Shown piece by piece: positions 1 to 6,760 of a stretch of DNA of 32,761 nucleotides (position 1 is its first letter; each line of letters starts with the position of its first letter). Source of the DNA: a virus; IMG/VR virus record IMGVR_UViG_3300047548_001365, positions 1 through 32,761 of that record. One strand, written 5' to 3'. The notes beneath the pieces were generated by a model. It saw only the letters and a list, made by a program, of their open reading frames with translations. It had not been told where the DNA came from and made no database searches. A program made the translations under genes and the position numbers.

Positions 1-302
1 ATAAAAGGATCCCCATAATTAGTCATGGTGCCTGTTATAGTTATGGTGTAAGTTCCTGTACTTGCGTATGTTTTAGAAACGCTATCACCAAGTGGTGAGA
101 AAGTTCCTACCCTTGATGTAGTTGTGCCGTCCCCCCAATTTATAACACAATTACATGTGCCATTAGCAGGTAGCCGAATTACTCTGGTGCCGTAAGGTGT
201 ACTAGAAGGAACATCTACAGTTAAAACCATAGAAGGGTTAGGGGGTGTGGGAGGTGGAGATAATGCAATCCCACCTGAAATAGTTATTCCTTGCAAGTTC
301 AT
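1..302 (-). CDS. Adhesin-like protein with PKD-like domain (partial)
   Basis: The gene reads right to left from an ATG at 300-302 and runs off the window edge, so only about 100 residues are visible. It opens with MNLQGITISGG and a Pro-rich stretch, then a beta-rich region with NWGDGT near residue 61 and TYASTGTYTITITG near residue 83. WGDGT followed by TGTYT is the usual pattern of PKD-like and BspA-like surface domains. The N-terminus is nearly the same as that of the next minus-strand gene (459-1340), so both probably attach to the same virion or fibre partner. A strong Shine-Dalgarno (TAGGAGAA) precedes the ATG, and a late-type octamer lies at 331-338. The virion adhesin role is inferred. 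Confidence 0.75.
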   Translation of the reverse strand, partial: MNLQGITISGGIALSPPPTPPNPSMVLTVDVPSSTPYGTRVIRLPANGTCNCVINWGDGTTTSRVGTFSPLGDSVSKTYASTGTYTITITGTMTNYGDPF

Positions 303-330
303 GTTTGTTCTCCTAAAATAATGCTACAAC

Positions 331-338
331 TATTTATC
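331..338 (-). promoter_or_regulatory. Candidate T4-like late promoter octamer
   Basis: The minus strand reads GATAAATA, 28 nt before the ATG of the gene ending at 302. It resembles the T4 late consensus TATAAATA and recurs in the same place before the 459-1340 gene, followed by an almost identical leader with TTTTAGGAGAACAA. Confidence 0.5.
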
Positions 339-413
339 ATTATAACTGTATTTTAGTATTATTTGGCGATAAATGTAGTATCGGGGTTACTATATCTGAT
401 AAAGGGTGAAATG

Positions 414-441
414 AAAATGGGGCCTTAATTGGCCCCATTTT
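414..441 (-). terminator. Hairpin terminator, probably bidirectional
   Basis: AAAATGGGGCC at 414-424 pairs perfectly with GGCCCCATTTT at 431-441 around a 6-nt loop, giving an 11-bp stem with A/T tracts on both sides. It lies just beyond the stop codon of the minus-strand gene 459-1340 and before the next minus gene, so it probably ends the former's transcript. Its T-run also fits termination on the plus strand. Confidence 0.8.
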
Positions 442-458
442 TTGGCTATAAAGCCTGA

Positions 459-1340
459 TTATACGCCAGCAGTATTAGTGCTTGGGAATGCACGATTGTC
501 ACCCCAAATGATGCGAACCGCGCCACTACCAGCCGCGCCACCGGCTGAGTCATCGTTAGCACCACCGCCACCGCCACCATATGTTCCACCAGTGCCACCA
601 AAGGTAACGTCAGCTGGAGTACCATTAGTTCCACCAGAACCACCCGAACCACCGTCTCCACCGAAAGTAGTGCTTGGTGCACCAGCACCGCTTGTACCCT
701 CACCTAGAATTCCAACACCGCCTCCAGCACCACCTTTACGCTTGTTATCGTTACTGTCCTCGTTGGAGTGGCCAGCACCACCACCGCCACCACCACCTGA
801 GCCATTAGCTCCAAAAAGAGTATTTGCATTGCCACCATTTCCTGAGTAGCCGCCAGCACCACCGCCACCGCCACCCCATCCCTGGCTCGCGGTACTAGAC
901 CCTCCGTTACCGCCTCCATCACCCACAAAAACTCCTCCGGACTGTCCAACATTGGTGGACGAGCCGAGCGCGCCTGGAGGAGTACCCCCGCCCGCGCCAA
1001 GGACAACAGCGGTACTTATAAAATAACTATTACCACCGTTAGCTACAGGCGTGGTCGGGCTGCTATTTACAGGTGCAGTTCCTGCTGCACCTACAACCAC
1101 AGTATAGCTTTGCCCCGGGGTAACCGATATATTATTTTTCCAACCTAGGCCACCACCACCACCGCCGGCACGGCGCCCCCGGCCACCCCCACCTACACAT
1201 ACAACACAAACGCTAGTAACACCCTCAGGTGCAGTCCAACTATATGTACCTGCTGTTGTATAAGCTTGTTGACCTGTTGGAGGAGGAGGCGGTTGTTGTA
1301 AAGTAAATCCACCTGTAAAAGTCATTCCTTGTAAATTCAT
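459..1340 (-). CDS. Glycine-rich tail fibre/adhesin-like protein
   Basis: The 293-residue protein starts MNLQGMTFTGG, followed by a short Pro run, then AYTTAGTYSWTAPEGVTSVCVVCVGGGG and a long region of Gly-rich loops. That TAPxGVTSVxVxxVGGGG pattern is typical of glycine-rich domains in phage tail-fibre and receptor-binding proteins. The Gly-rich loops resemble the polyglycine loops of T-even gp38-type adhesins, although homology to gp38 is not claimed. It shares its N-terminal anchor with the partial gene downstream (1-302) but has a different body. A strong Shine-Dalgarno and an upstream GATAAATA suggest late expression. The many proline-rich open frames on the plus strand here are reverse reads of the Gly codons. 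Confidence 0.85.
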   Translation of the reverse strand: MNLQGMTFTGGFTLQQPPPPPTGQQAYTTAGTYSWTAPEGVTSVCVVCVGGGGRGRRAGGGGGGLGWKNNISVTPGQSYTVVVGAAGTAPVNSSPTTPVANGGNSYFISTAVVLGAGGGTPPGALGSSTNVGQSGGVFVGDGGGNGGSSTASQGWGGGGGGAGGYSGNGGNANTLFGANGSGGGGGGGAGHSNEDSNDNKRKGGAGGGVGILGEGTSGAGAPSTTFGGDGGSGGSGGTNGTPADVTFGGTGGTYGGGGGGANDDSAGGAAGSGAVRIIWGDNRAFPSTNTAGV

Positions 1341-1368
1341 TATTGTTCTCCTAAAAGATTGTTATCTG

Positions 1369-1376
1369 TATTTATC
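1369..1376 (-). promoter_or_regulatory. Candidate T4-like late promoter octamer
   Basis: GATAAATA on the minus strand lies 28 nt before the ATG of the glycine-rich gene, with the same spacing and leader as the octamer at 331-338. Confidence 0.5.
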
Positions 1377-1404
1377 ATTTAGTATTTTTTTTCATTCTTT
1401 AGTA

Positions 1405-1412
1405 GATAAATA
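1405..1412 (+). promoter_or_regulatory. Candidate T4-like late promoter octamer
   Basis: GATAAATA lies 34 nt before the ATG at 1447, back to back with the minus-strand copy at 1369-1376. Together they form a divergent late-type promoter pair in the 106-nt intergenic gap. Confidence 0.4.
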
Positions 1413-1446
1413 AATGTAATATCTTTTCAAACCTAAGGGAGGGGAT

Positions 1447-1731
1447 ATGTCAAAAATAGTAGATGAATTAATCGCCGACGAAGATCGCGAAGCTTGGGAA
1501 TATGACTACAGCATAATGATTGCTTGTAATTTTATAAAAAATAAAATGATTCCTCTTTTAGAAGATTTTGAAGAAAATAACACAGATGATAATTATATTG
1601 ATGGTTCTGCCACTCACGCATTATTCATTACACTAATCCAAATCTTAGGTGAAATGGGCTTTACTGAAGAAGATTTGAAGGATGAGGTAGAAACTTATCT
1701 AAATTCTTCTTTGGGTGAAACTATACATTGA
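1447..1731 (+). CDS. Acidic hypothetical protein
   Basis: This 94-residue, strongly acidic protein is not recognised. It has no signal peptide or membrane segment and is probably mostly helical. The start is supported by an AAGGGAGGGG Shine-Dalgarno two nucleotides before the ATG region. Its TGA stop overlaps the TTG start of the next gene, so the two are probably translated together. Function is unknown. Confidence 0.75.
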   Translation: MSKIVDELIADEDREAWEYDYSIMIACNFIKNKMIPLLEDFEENNTDDNYIDGSATHALFITLIQILGEMGFTEEDLKDEVETYLNSSLGETIH

Positions 1732-2162
1732 AAGTAAGATTCATTTATCAAGGTAATACATGGCTACCTGACCAAGAAAAGGTAGCCACAAAATTGTGTG
1801 AGAATGTAGCACAAGTCATTGTTTTACCTAATGAAATTGAAATCGAATTTGCTAACTTGGCTCCCAATGTATATGGTGAAACATTGTTATCGGGCAGATT
1901 CAAGAACAGATTTAGGATAAGTACCGTTCTTTCTCCCAAAGAAATTATCAAGCCTGTAGTACATGAATTGATACATGTCCATCAGGTGCATACAGGTAAG
2001 CTTAGTGTCATGAGGGACGGCACCCACATATGGATGGGTAAGCAATATAGAAATGTGGATCCCAAATTATTAGAGAACGCTGCCTACAACAATTTACCCT
2101 GGGAGCAGGATGTTAGTGACCAATTAGACTTCATCCTAAAGTCAGCTATTGCCAAAACTTGA
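1728..2162 (+). CDS. Putative zinc metallopeptidase (HExxH)
   Basis: The product is 144 residues with a HELIH motif at about 79-83 inside VVHELIHVHQ, the classic gluzincin zinc site. A downstream Asn/Glu-rich helix (LLENAAYNNLPWEQ, near residue 115) may supply further contacts. It resembles small phage-encoded SprT/M-type putative peptidases, but the family is not certain and activity is inferred. The start is TTG at 1728, overlapping the previous TGA; no other start lies upstream of the conserved part. Its own TGA stop is inside the -35 box of the promoter at 2159. Confidence 0.75.
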   Translation: MKVRFIYQGNTWLPDQEKVATKLCENVAQVIVLPNEIEIEFANLAPNVYGETLLSGRFKNRFRISTVLSPKEIIKPVVHELIHVHQVHTGKLSVMRDGTHIWMGKQYRNVDPKLLENAAYNNLPWEQDVSDQLDFILKSAIAKT

Positions 2163-2187
2163 CAATAAATAGCCCATTTGTTATACT
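2159..2187 (+). promoter_or_regulatory. Early sigma70-type promoter
   Basis: TTGACA at 2159-2164 and TATACT at 2182-2187 are separated by exactly 17 nt. The upstream gene's TGA stop lies within the -35 box. The start codon at 2195 is 8 nt past the -10 box, about where transcription should begin, so the mRNA may be leaderless. Confidence 0.85.
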
Positions 2188-2194
2188 ATGGGCT

Positions 2195-2503
2195 ATGAAT
2201 CAAAAGCAGAACATTACGGCTATTCTTTACGATAAAAAAGGCAAGATCCTTTCTATCGGCAAGAATTCCTACGTCAAAACTCATCCGCTTCAAGCTAAAT
2301 CGGCTCAGGCGGTGGGTGAGGACTATAAGATTTTTCTGCACGCCGAGATTGACGCACTGGTCAAGGCTAAGAATTGGGAGCGGGCGTACAAGTTAGTGAT
2401 TACTCGCTTTACTAAAGATGGTAAGCCTGCTCTGGCTAAACCCTGTAAAATTTGTCAACATGCGATAAAAATGGCTGGGATTAAGCGGGTTGAGCATACT
2501 TGA
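2195..2503 (+). CDS. Cytidine/deoxycytidylate deaminase-like protein
   Basis: The 102-residue protein carries the zinc-deaminase signature: HAE at 49-51 (LHAEIDALVKA) and PCKIC at 83-87. In this fold the His and the two Cys bind zinc, and the Glu is the proton shuttle. It is short for a dCMP deaminase (usually about 150-190 residues), so it may be a minimal or divergent member; substrate is unknown. I chose the ATG at 2195 because upstream in-frame codons lie inside the promoter. There is no Shine-Dalgarno. The TGA stop lies in the next promoter's -35 box. Confidence 0.75.
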   Translation: MNQKQNITAILYDKKGKILSIGKNSYVKTHPLQAKSAQAVGEDYKIFLHAEIDALVKAKNWERAYKLVITRFTKDGKPALAKPCKICQHAIKMAGIKRVEHT

Positions 2504-2528
2504 CAAATAATACCAATCCTGCTATAAT
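2500..2528 (+). promoter_or_regulatory. Early sigma70-type promoter
   Basis: TTGACA, 17-nt spacer, TATAAT, with an extended -10 (TGCTATAAT). The deaminase gene's TGA stop lies in the -35 box. It drives the gene at 2556. Confidence 0.9.
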
Positions 2529-2555
2529 ACGGGTATTGTAGATCAAGAGGCAAGC

Positions 2556-2777
2556 ATGAAAGAAATCAACGGCTACTACGTGGAATCGCGTACTTTTGTC
2601 ACTGGCGAACTTCCGATTCAGGCTTATGGCGTCCACGGAGGCCGTGAGGACTTCGATGGTCGCGAGTGCCGCAGTATGTGGGCTGGCTGTATCGACGCTG
2701 TGGAATATATCCCCACAGGTGCAGTTACCGTCGTGGAATCCGAAGGGACCATTGTCCCCCGGAGTCGGCCCCGATAA
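2556..2777 (+). CDS. Small hypothetical protein
   Basis: This 73-residue protein begins MKEINGYYVESRTF and is not recognised. It has a good AAGAGG Shine-Dalgarno 5 nt before the ATG and its own promoter upstream, and it ends just before the next promoter. A competing frame at 2596-2817 overlaps it but runs through that promoter and has no ribosome site. Function is unknown. Confidence 0.65.
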   Translation: MKEINGYYVESRTFVTGELPIQAYGVHGGREDFDGRECRSMWAGCIDAVEYIPTGAVTVVESEGTIVPRSRPR

Positions 2778-2778
2778 T

Positions 2779-2807
2779 TTGACAATAAATGCCCATTCTG
2801 CTATAAT
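2779..2807 (+). promoter_or_regulatory. Early sigma70-type promoter
   Basis: TTGACA, 17 nt, TATAAT with an extended -10 TGC. The ATGs at 2814 and 2817 are only 7-10 nt past the -10 box, so the transcript would have almost no leader. Confidence 0.9.
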
Positions 2808-2813
2808 ATGGGT

Positions 2814-3146
2814 ATGATGAATGAGAAAGCACGCAAGCGCAGGACTGACAGGAATCACGTTATCTACGTGATTACGAATCGGGTCACTGGCGAGCAGTAC
2901 ATCGGTCTGACTGTGCTGGGCTATCGTGGTTCGGTCAAGCGCACTCTTCACCGTAGGATGCAGAAGCACTATCAACGGGCTCTGGCTGAGAACAAGGTTT
3001 GGGCTCTGTCGCAGTCGCTTCGCGAGTATGGTGCTGAGGCGTTTGAGTATGGTCTGGTTGAGGTTGTGCGTGGTAAGAAAGAAGCGCATGTTCGCGAGAC
3101 TGCGCTAATCAAGGCGTACAGCCCGGCTCTGAACACGTTTAAGTGA
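2814..3146 (+). CDS. GIY-YIG nuclease domain protein
   Basis: The product is about 110 residues and is essentially one GIY-YIG domain: VIYVITN, then GEQYIGLTV, an Arg-rich helix (RTLHRRMQKHY) with the likely catalytic Arg, and a Glu in HVRETALIKAYSPALN. There is no NUMOD or other DNA-binding tail, unlike the larger GIY-YIG endonuclease at 4590. Its codon use matches neighbouring early genes, so it may be a resident phage nuclease rather than a recent invader. The ATG at 2814 or 2817 could start it; an ATG at 2808 touches the -10 box and would be untranscribed. Confidence 0.8.
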   Translation: MMNEKARKRRTDRNHVIYVITNRVTGEQYIGLTVLGYRGSVKRTLHRRMQKHYQRALAENKVWALSQSLREYGAEAFEYGLVEVVRGKKEAHVRETALIKAYSPALNTFK

Positions 3147-3155
3147 GGTAATGAA

Positions 3156-3563
3156 ATGGCAAAGATGACTAAAGCGGAAAAGCAGGCACTGGAAGTGATG
3201 GCTAAGCAAGGCGCTTGGAATGAGTTTCGGGCCAGCTACCCTGAACGCTTCGCCGCCCTGTTGTATGAATTTGGTAAGCTGGATGTTGTTGAGCCTGAGA
3301 ATTTTAGTGTCGAACGGCTTGGGCACCTCACATATCTGTTCAAGGGTGAAGTCCACTACCCAGTGGAAGCAAAACTTTATGTCACGCTTCCCGAAGAATA
3401 TCAACCTGATTATGTTTGGCAGTTTGAAACTATCGAAGGTGTAGTGGCAGAGTATTACGCCAAAAAGGCTGAAGCCGAACGCCAATATCAAGTCAGGCGC
3501 CAAGCTATGGAAAAGGTGCGTAATACTCTGACTGCTGAAGAACTGAAACTTCTGGGACTGTAA
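3156..3563 (+). CDS. Hypothetical protein with C-terminal coiled coil
   Basis: The 135-residue protein is soluble and not recognised. The C-terminal 45 residues (EYYAKKAEAERQYQVRRQAMEKV) form a charged helix likely to be a coiled coil. A GAGGT Shine-Dalgarno supports the ATG at 3156. It follows the GIY-YIG gene closely and is separated by one base from the bL12-like gene, so the three are probably co-transcribed from the promoter at 2779. Confidence 0.75.
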   Translation: MAKMTKAEKQALEVMAKQGAWNEFRASYPERFAALLYEFGKLDVVEPENFSVERLGHLTYLFKGEVHYPVEAKLYVTLPEEYQPDYVWQFETIEGVVAEYYAKKAEAERQYQVRRQAMEKVRNTLTAEELKLLGL

Positions 3564-3564
3564 T

Positions 3565-3966
3565 ATGCCAATCCCACCAGACTATGAACAGGAAATCCTT
3601 AGGTCTGGCATGCATTTTATGCGTGCCATTACCGAGGCATATGGTAGTGAAGAAGGTATGAAACTTTGGGACACGATTGCTAGCACACTCGACCCTGACA
3701 TCAAGGGCAAGATTTTTTTTGCTATGCTGACAGGCGAGTACAATGACCGTCTTACTATTCAGTTAGACATGACTATGTACCGAACCCATGTGCCCCGTGT
3801 CGAGGGCATCAAGGCTATCCGTACTGTAACGGGTATGGGTCTAAAAGAAGCAAAGGATCTTCACGATAGCATGGCTTTGGGTAAAGTAGAGAAGATTACC
3901 ATCGATCCTGTTCGCCGCGCTGACGCTATTAGGACCTTGGCTGGTGTTTACATCCGTGCCCACTGA
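3565..3966 (+). CDS. Ribosomal protein bL12 (L7/L12) C-terminal-domain protein
   Basis: In this 133-residue protein, residues 80-133 match the bL12 C-terminal domain, with GIKAIRTVTGMGLKEAKDL standing against E. coli VIKAVRGATGLGLKEAKDL. The residues that contact translation factors in the ribosomal stalk (E. coli K70, R73, G79, L80, K81, E82, K84) are all kept. The first 65-70 residues do not look like the bL12 dimerisation domain and are unknown. In bacteria this domain recruits IF2, EF-Tu, EF-G and release factors. bL12-domain proteins are known in environmental phages; a role in capturing factors or redirecting translation is inferred. Confidence 0.85.
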   Translation: MPIPPDYEQEILRSGMHFMRAITEAYGSEEGMKLWDTIASTLDPDIKGKIFFAMLTGEYNDRLTIQLDMTMYRTHVPRVEGIKAIRTVTGMGLKEAKDLHDSMALGKVEKITIDPVRRADAIRTLAGVYIRAH

Positions 3967-3967
3967 T

Positions 3968-3996
3968 TTGACAATAAATGGATTTGGGTGTAAAAT
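3968..3996 (+). promoter_or_regulatory. Early sigma70-type promoter
   Basis: TTGACA, 17 nt, TAAAAT. The start region then has CATACACTGA at 4002-4011, a motif shared by several of these promoters. It drives 4022-4219 and the RNA-ligase N-terminal half. Confidence 0.85.
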
Positions 3997-4021
3997 ACAC
4001 ACATACACTGAGATATCGGCT

Positions 4022-4219
4022 ATGACGCACCAAGAACTTATTGAGAAACGGATTCAAAACAAGGGCATTAAAGCCGACGATATCAAGCATCCTACTTTGC
4101 TGACTAATGACCAAATCGCCAGTATTGAGGTAGAAAAGATTTACGAGTGGGTCAAGACTGGAGTCTGGAAGCAAAAAGACTTCAAAAAGTGGCTCCGCGT
4201 TATGTGCGTGATTGATTGA
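4022..4219 (+). CDS. Small hypothetical protein
   Basis: This 65-residue soluble protein begins MTHQELIEKRIQNKG and is not recognised. The ATG at 4022 is the first one downstream of the predicted transcription start; the longer open frame begins inside the promoter. It is directly upstream of the RNA-ligase N-terminal half, whose Shine-Dalgarno overlaps this gene's end, so the two are probably translationally linked. Confidence 0.7.
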   Translation: MTHQELIEKRIQNKGIKADDIKHPTLLTNDQIASIEVEKIYEWVKTGVWKQKDFKKWLRVMCVID

Positions 4220-4229
4220 GGAAATAGAA

Positions 4230-4532
4230 ATGCGTAAAATGGCAACGATCAGAAAAATTGACGACATTCGTCCTATCGAAGGTGCGGATGCCATCGAATG
4301 TGCGGTGGTTGGTGGGTGGCAAGTAGTCGTCAAAAAAGGCGAGTACAATGTAGGCGACCTTGCGGTGTACTTGGAAATTGATAGTTTTGTGCCGCATGAA
4401 CTGGCTCCGTTCCTGAGTAAAGGACAAGAGCCCCGTGAGTTCAATGGTGTCAAAGGCGAGCGACTTCGCACGGTCAAGCTTCGTGGAGTCACCTCACAAG
4501 GATTACTCCTCCCACTTAAAAGAGTTGAATGA
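4230..4532 (+). CDS. RNA ligase (Rnl5/DRB0094 type), N-terminal domain half
   Basis: The 100-residue protein (MRKMATIRKIDDIRPIEG... through LRGVTSQGLLLPL) matches the N-terminal OB-like domain of the Rnl5 RNA ligase family typified by Deinococcus DraRnl. It stops where that domain ends in normal family members. The nucleotidyltransferase domain is encoded separately at 5578-6315, beyond a homing endonuclease. A GAGG Shine-Dalgarno 8 nt upstream supports the ATG at 4230 over the TTG at 4212. In DraRnl this domain is needed for nick sealing, so the two products probably assemble; that is inferred. Confidence 0.85.
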   Translation: MRKMATIRKIDDIRPIEGADAIECAVVGGWQVVVKKGEYNVGDLAVYLEIDSFVPHELAPFLSKGQEPREFNGVKGERLRTVKLRGVTSQGLLLPLKRVE

Positions 4533-4543
4533 CCGAATAGTGG

Positions 4544-4551
4544 TATAAATA
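4544..4551 (+). promoter_or_regulatory. Candidate T4-like late promoter octamer
   Basis: TATAAATA, the exact T4 late consensus, lies 38 nt before the ATG of the GIY-YIG homing endonuclease. Homing endonuclease genes in T4 are often expressed late, which fits. Confidence 0.5.
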
Positions 4552-4589
4552 ATAGTGACTATTTACAGTTAAACTACAGGGACACTATT

Positions 4590-5483
4590 ATGCAGATATA
4601 TCAAATCCTAAACAAGATTACTGGAAAATCTTATGTCGGAAAATCGAAAAATTATCAAAACAGATTTTTAAATCACAAGAAGGCGGCACAAAATAAATGT
4701 AATCGCCGTCTATATGATTCTATGAATTATCACGGAATTGAAAATTTTGAATTAATTCTATTAGAAGATTTGGGCAATGTGACTAGGCAGGAAGCGAACG
4801 ATAAAGAAACGTTTTGGGTGTCAAAGTTAAACACATTGGTTCCTGATGGATATAATATGACCCCCGGTGGCGATGGGGGAAATACCCTTGAATTTTGGAG
4901 AGATGTTGATAAACAGAAGTTATGGGAGCAACAGGCGAAGTCTCGTACCGGAGTTAAAAAAACTGAGTCAGCAAAAAGAAAAATGTCAATTGCTGCTAGT
5001 ATTAGAGAAGCAAATAAGACTACTGATGAAAAAAGAATCATAGCCGAGAAAATTAGCAACACTAATAAAGAAAAAGGCATTAGTCCTCCAGAGTATACCA
5101 AATGGAAGAAAGGTCAAGTCGGAGCCTTCACTGGAAAAAAGCACACAGCCGAGACTAGTAGAAAAATTAGTGTAGCAAGGCAAGGTAAAACATATGAGGA
5201 ATTGTATGGAGAAGAAATTGCTAAAGTAGAAAAGGCAAAACGAAGTAACAACTGGAAAGGCAATAAGAATCCTAGGTATGTTGAATTCTCTCTAGAACAA
5301 AAACAACAAGTAATTGACATTTTGCAGACTAAAAAAATGAAGATGTATGAAATTGTTGATTTGTTAAAGTTAAGAAAATTTAGAGAATGGTTACGGGAAA
5401 TAAATGTAACCAACTATCAAGTAATGTATAATACACTGACCGATGACCAGTGGTGTCTATTTTGGAAGAATGTAAAGTTATAA
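4590..5483 (+). CDS. GIY-YIG homing endonuclease with NUMOD3 repeats
   Basis: The 297-residue protein starts with a full GIY-YIG domain: IYQILN, KSYVGKS, Arg-rich helix, Glu in QEANDKETFWV and NMTPGGDGG. Two NUMOD3-like DNA-binding repeats follow (SRTGVKKTESAKRKMS about residues 114-129 and FTGKKHTAETSRKIS about 181-195), then a basic C-terminal part that may be a helix-turn-helix. It is much more AT-rich than its neighbours, as expected of a recent arrival. It sits exactly between the two halves of the RNA ligase. A GGGA ribosome site precedes the ATG. Confidence 0.9.
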   Translation: MQIYQILNKITGKSYVGKSKNYQNRFLNHKKAAQNKCNRRLYDSMNYHGIENFELILLEDLGNVTRQEANDKETFWVSKLNTLVPDGYNMTPGGDGGNTLEFWRDVDKQKLWEQQAKSRTGVKKTESAKRKMSIAASIREANKTTDEKRIIAEKISNTNKEKGISPPEYTKWKKGQVGAFTGKKHTAETSRKISVARQGKTYEELYGEEIAKVEKAKRSNNWKGNKNPRYVEFSLEQKQQVIDILQTKKMKMYEIVDLLKLRKFREWLREINVTNYQVMYNTLTDDQWCLFWKNVKL

Positions 5484-5526
5484 TTAAAACGTAAATTATT
5501 GTCGAAATCTACTGCAACTATCGTGG

Positions 5527-5555
5527 TTGACAATAAATCGGGTTAGTGTTATACT
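5527..5555 (+). promoter_or_regulatory. Early sigma70-type promoter of the ligase C-terminal half
   Basis: TTGACA, 17 nt, TATACT. It lies between the homing endonuclease and the RNA-ligase catalytic half, so that half has its own transcription start. Confidence 0.85.
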
Positions 5556-5577
5556 ACAAACTAAACAAGGACATATG

Positions 5578-6315
5578 ATGAAATATGTATTAGTATTAGC
5601 AAACGGCTCCGAAGTTAACGTAGAAGAAGGTGACGACGTATCCGATCTCCTCGGCATCGTCAAGTACGAGCCGCCTGTTCCTGCCCAGCTTGCGGGTGAG
5701 GTTCGCGGAGTGTTCCCTGGCTTCATCCCCAAGACCGATCAGGAGCGTATTCAGAACCTGACTGCCGAGCTTGAGGAATGGAAGGCTGAAAAACTTTCGT
5801 GGGAAGTCACTGAGAAACTTGATGGGTCGTCAATGACGGTTTACGTCATGGGCGATGATTCGGGAGTGTGCAGCCGTAACCTGAACCTGAAAGAGAATGC
5901 CGACAACAGCCTGTGGCGGGTCGCGATCCAAAATCGTCTGATTGAAAAGATTCGCAGCACTGGTCGCAATCTGGCTCTACAAGGCGAGATTGTAGGTGAG
6001 GGTATTCAGAAGAATCGGTACAAGATCAAGGGTCAGGACTTCTACCTCTTCGATATTTACGACCTTGATATGGGTAGGTACCTGAACCCCACAGAGCGGC
6101 GGGATCTTGCCAAATCGCTTGACATCAAGCACGTCCCTGTGCTAAAGTCGGATGAAGTGCTGGAAGTCTGTAATGTGGATCATATTCTAAAGTGGGCTGA
6201 AGGTGTGGCTACTTGGGGTGGCATGGAGCGCGAAGGTATCGTGTTCAAGTGTAACGAGCGCGAAGTGTCGTTCAAGGCTATCAGCAACAAGTTCCTGCTA
6301 AAGGGAGGTGAATGA
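5578..6315 (+). CDS. RNA ligase (Rnl5/DRB0094 type), catalytic half
   Basis: The 245-residue protein carries the nucleotidyltransferase core of an ATP-dependent RNA ligase: motif I EKLDGSS with the AMP-accepting Lys at about residue 80, motif III near FYLFDIYD, motif IV EGIVFK and motif V SFKAISNKFLL. Before motif I it has the family linker GIVKYEPPVPAQLAGE and FIPKTDQERIQN. With the 100-residue N-terminal half it totals 345 residues, close to full-length DraRnl. The start is the ATG at 5575 or 5578; AAGGA just upstream favours 5578. The likely role is repair of nicked RNA, such as tRNAs cut by host defences. It overlaps the next gene by one base. Confidence 0.9.
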   Translation: MKYVLVLANGSEVNVEEGDDVSDLLGIVKYEPPVPAQLAGEVRGVFPGFIPKTDQERIQNLTAELEEWKAEKLSWEVTEKLDGSSMTVYVMGDDSGVCSRNLNLKENADNSLWRVAIQNRLIEKIRSTGRNLALQGEIVGEGIQKNRYKIKGQDFYLFDIYDLDMGRYLNPTERRDLAKSLDIKHVPVLKSDEVLEVCNVDHILKWAEGVATWGGMEREGIVFKCNEREVSFKAISNKFLLKGGE

Positions 6316-6563
6316 TGAACGAACGAATTCGAGAACTTGCCGAACAGGCTGGCGGCCATCCTAACTATAAGGCTTTCCGCGGATATTTCCTTCCGCCGCC
6401 CCCGAACTATATCGATCCTGCTACGGTAGATTTGGAAAAGTTCGCCGAGTTGATCGTCAAGGAATGTGCTTGGACTGTGCGAATGACAGAATTTGGACAG
6501 AAGATAACACAGGAGCAGATTGCTCGGCACATCGAAGACCATTTTTTTGGAGTCGAAGAATGA
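6315..6563 (+). CDS. MNERI-family small protein, copy 1
   Basis: The 82-residue protein begins MNERIRELAEQAG, has FAELIVKEC near residue 47 and ends HFFGVEE. Seven copies of this layout (constant start, FAELIV(K/R)EC centre, FGV end, variable spacers) occur in the window. Function is unknown; such proteins are frequent in environmental phages. It has a strong GGGAGGTGA ribosome site inside the end of the RNA ligase gene and overlaps the next copy by 4 nt. Confidence 0.85.
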   Translation: MNERIRELAEQAGGHPNYKAFRGYFLPPPPNYIDPATVDLEKFAELIVKECAWTVRMTEFGQKITQEQIARHIEDHFFGVEE

Positions 6564-6760
6564 ACGAAAGAATTCAAGAACTCTCTGAGCAGGCTATCAA
6601 GGAAGTTGGTCCTGACGATGATGACAACGGTGCTAAAGAAAAGACTTTGGAAAGATTCGCCGAGTTGATTGTAAAAGAGTGCTTGGCTATTATGGAAAAT
6701 TGTGAGGGTGACCTTGATTTTGCCATTTACAAAACCAAGAAAGATTTTGGAGTTGAATAA
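6560..6760 (+). CDS. MNERI-family small protein, copy 2
   Basis: This 66-residue paralogue begins MNERIQELSEQAIKEVG, contains RFAELIVKECLA, and ends KKDFGVE. The ATG at 6560 overlaps the previous stop (ATGA), which supports it over longer in-frame reads. The stretch between the start motif and FAELIV is acidic and unlike that of copy 1. Confidence 0.85.
   Translation: MNERIQELSEQAIKEVGPDDDDNGAKEKTLERFAELIVKECLAIMENCEGDLDFAIYKTKKDFGVE

Noticed and set aside
442-849. Proline-rich open frame on the plus strand
   Set aside because: It is the antisense read of the Gly-rich codons of the minus-strand adhesin 459-1340 and has no ribosome site of its own.
2481-3089. 202-codon open frame on the minus strand
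   Set aside because: It is antisense to three supported plus-strand features, and its HIIAEWAFIV peptide is the reverse read of the promoter at 2779. The similar HIITEWAFNV in the antisense frame at 12025-12726 comes from the promoter at 12041.
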